A DNA stretch of 64,000 nucleotides, from assembly GCA_019058315.1 (NCBI GenBank), contig JAHPZH010000007.1:62001-126000 (forward strand), read 5' to 3'. The notes under the pieces are model-generated. The model ran no database searches. It was not told where the DNA came from and saw only the letters and a list, made by a program, of their open reading frames with translations. The stretch is from Candidatus Helarchaeota archaeon (GTDB taxonomy: Archaea; Asgardarchaeota; Lokiarchaeia; Helarchaeales; RDOG01). This document shows, piece after piece, positions 62,953 through 64,000 of the stretch; position 1 is the stretch's first letter; the number at the start of each line of letters is the position of its first letter. Position numbers and translations under genes: made by a program.

Positions 62953-64000
62953 ATGGCACAAGAAGAACCTAAAGAAGAAGAAGGAATAAAAGAAGAAAAA
63001 GTAACAGTAAAGGGGAAAGTTTTGATAAAAGCCAAAGCATATAAAGACATTGTACTACACGCTTCTAGGTTTTGTAATTCTAAAATTCCACGAAATAAGT
63101 GGAAAGAAGTGTATGGATTCTTAGTAGGCACACTACAAGATGAAAACGTAGTAGTTAACGAAGCTGTTCCTATGACCCATGGGGGGACCACAGAAGTTCA
63201 ATTTGAAGAGAGACATTATATTGAAGCTGCCGAATTGGATGGAAAACTTGCTGAAACAAGTCAAGATTTTATAATCGGTTGGTATCATAGTCATCCTGGT
63301 CTTGATTTATTTCTTTCATCGGTAGATGTTCAAAATCATATGGGCTTTCAAGGTCCAAATCCTAAATCAATCGCTTTAGTGTTTGATCCAACTAAACTTT
63401 TTGAAGGTCATCCAGGATTTGAAATTTTTAGAATTAATAAAATTGACTTAACGTCAGGATTTCATAAAGTTCCATGGACAATTTTGGATTTAGATGAAGA
63501 GTTTTTTGCTCGTTCTCTTTTCGAATTAAGTGAAAAAAGTGCCGCAAGAAGACCAGTAATTGAAGAGTATGGAGAACAAGTTACAGAAATTGAACCAATA
63601 AGTTCCACTGAAACTCTCACACCTTCTCAAATTATAAGTATTGAGTCCCAAACTCCTTTAGAAACCCCTAAACCAACCCCCTCTGATAGACCTTCATATG
63701 CACAACAAAAGCTAGAAAAAGCTTTTTCGGAGGCTGATAAAGGGCATTATAAAGAAGCTATAGATTTAGCAATAAGTTCAGGAGAGGAATATGAAAAGAA
63801 TAATCAAGTTGGTATGGCTACAGATGCATTTCAACAGATTGCTGGATTCCTCTACGAATTTTGGGAGAAAATTAATAAAGTTAGAAAAAATCTATTTACT
63901 CGCCAAAAAGTCCCGGAAGAAAAAGATGCCAAATTAATGATAGATTTTGCTAAATTACTTCATTCTACAAGTAAAAAAATAGAATTTGATAGGATTGGAT
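62953..64000 (+). CDS. Rpn11-like JAMM/MPN metalloprotease (3' end outside window)
   Basis: ATG 62953 with GAGGAAG 7-8 nt upstream; the frame is still open at 64000 (349 codons seen). An acidic N-terminus is followed by an MPN+ domain with Glu52 in KEVYGFLVG and the JAMM motif WYHSHPGLDLFLSSVD (His112, His114, Ser122, Asp125). Spacing and wording match Rpn11/CSN5 (WYHSHPGFGCWLSGVD from memory). It should be a zinc isopeptidase acting on ubiquitin-like conjugates. After a Thr/Pro-rich linker (about residues 215-255) comes a helical region (TPR- or MIT-like, GHYKEAIDLAISSGEEYE) not found in Rpn11. Confidence 0.9.
   Translation, partial: MAQEEPKEEEGIKEEKVTVKGKVLIKAKAYKDIVLHASRFCNSKIPRNKWKEVYGFLVGTLQDENVVVNEAVPMTHGGTTEVQFEERHYIEAAELDGKLAETSQDFIIGWYHSHPGLDLFLSSVDVQNHMGFQGPNPKSIALVFDPTKLFEGHPGFEIFRINKIDLTSGFHKVPWTILDLDEEFFARSLFELSEKSAARRPVIEEYGEQVTEIEPISSTETLTPSQIISIESQTPLETPKPTPSDRPSYAQQKLEKAFSEADKGHYKEAIDLAISSGEEYEKNNQVGMATDAFQQIAGFLYEFWEKINKVRKNLFTRQKVPEEKDAKLMIDFAKLLHSTSKKIEFDRIG

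Overview
The window is AT-rich (roughly 30 % G+C by eye) and densely coded. It belongs to an archaeon, very probably an Asgard archaeon (Promethearchaeota; Lokiarchaeia-like is my guess, not shown). Archaeal information genes are TFB, aIF1, RpoP/Rpb12, deoxyhypusine synthase, archaeal-type SAM synthetase, TYW1, NreA, PDCD5, translin and an archaeal e-MtaB. They sit beside eukaryote-like genes: a Rab/Ras-type small GTPase, an Rpn11-like JAMM protease and a synapsin-like ATP-grasp protein. TTG starts are common, and GGTGA/GAGGTG Shine-Dalgarno (SD) motifs often precede starts. I saw no rRNA, recognisable tRNA, CRISPR array or insertion sequence.

Layout. 1-6001: a giant secreted, sequon-rich alpha-toroid protein that runs off the left edge. 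6.2-10.6 kb: unknown and coiled-coil genes and a 50-residue Cys-rich protein. 11-19 kb: ChlI-ChlD type chelatase, deoxyhypusine synthase, two membrane proteins, PfkB kinase, AMMECR1, nitronate monooxygenase-like enzyme, metallo-beta-lactamase. 19.3-24.2 kb: a leuA-type synthase behind a candidate leader peptide and hairpin, a convergent isopropylmalate/isocitrate dehydrogenase, and TrpB2 behind a G+C-rich structured leader. 25.4-31.7 kb: small GTPase abutting PDCD5, an aminotransferase + kinase-like pair, a LAGLIDADG protein with an altered active site, and a large zinc-ribbon/helical-repeat protein. 32-45 kb: SAM synthetase, methyltransferase, amidohydrolase, phosphoribosyltransferase, rhodanese, Fe-S protein, two MFS transporters and NreA. 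45.4-46.5 kb: a PadR regulator with two operator copies and its HAAS-type membrane partner. 46.7-50.3 kb: TFB, aIF1, radical SAM protein, RpoP, ferredoxin. 50.4-58.5 kb: synapsin-like protein, HD hydrolase, nitrilase, TYW1, translin, HypB, e-MtaB, TPR protein, TruA. 59.3-62.9 kb: molybdopterin operon (MoaC, MoaB, two MoeA). 62.95 kb to the right edge: Rpn11-like JAMM protein.

The most unusual observation is in 46.7-48.3 kb. Three neighbouring genes (TFB, aIF1 and a B12-type radical SAM protein) have no ATG, GTG or TTG that would include their conserved N-termini. Each has an SD motif 7-9 nt upstream of an in-frame ATT or ATA. aIF1 governs start-codon selection, so an AUA start on its own mRNA would parallel the AUU start of bacterial infC and the poor-context AUG of eukaryotic SUI1. 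This is inference from sequence alone and needs conservation or N-terminal data.

Metabolic hints: HypB implies a nickel enzyme such as a hydrogenase; the Mo/W cofactor genes imply molybdo- or tungsto-enzymes; TYW1, TruA and e-MtaB modify tRNA. Several convergent gene pairs end within 0-2 nt of each other.
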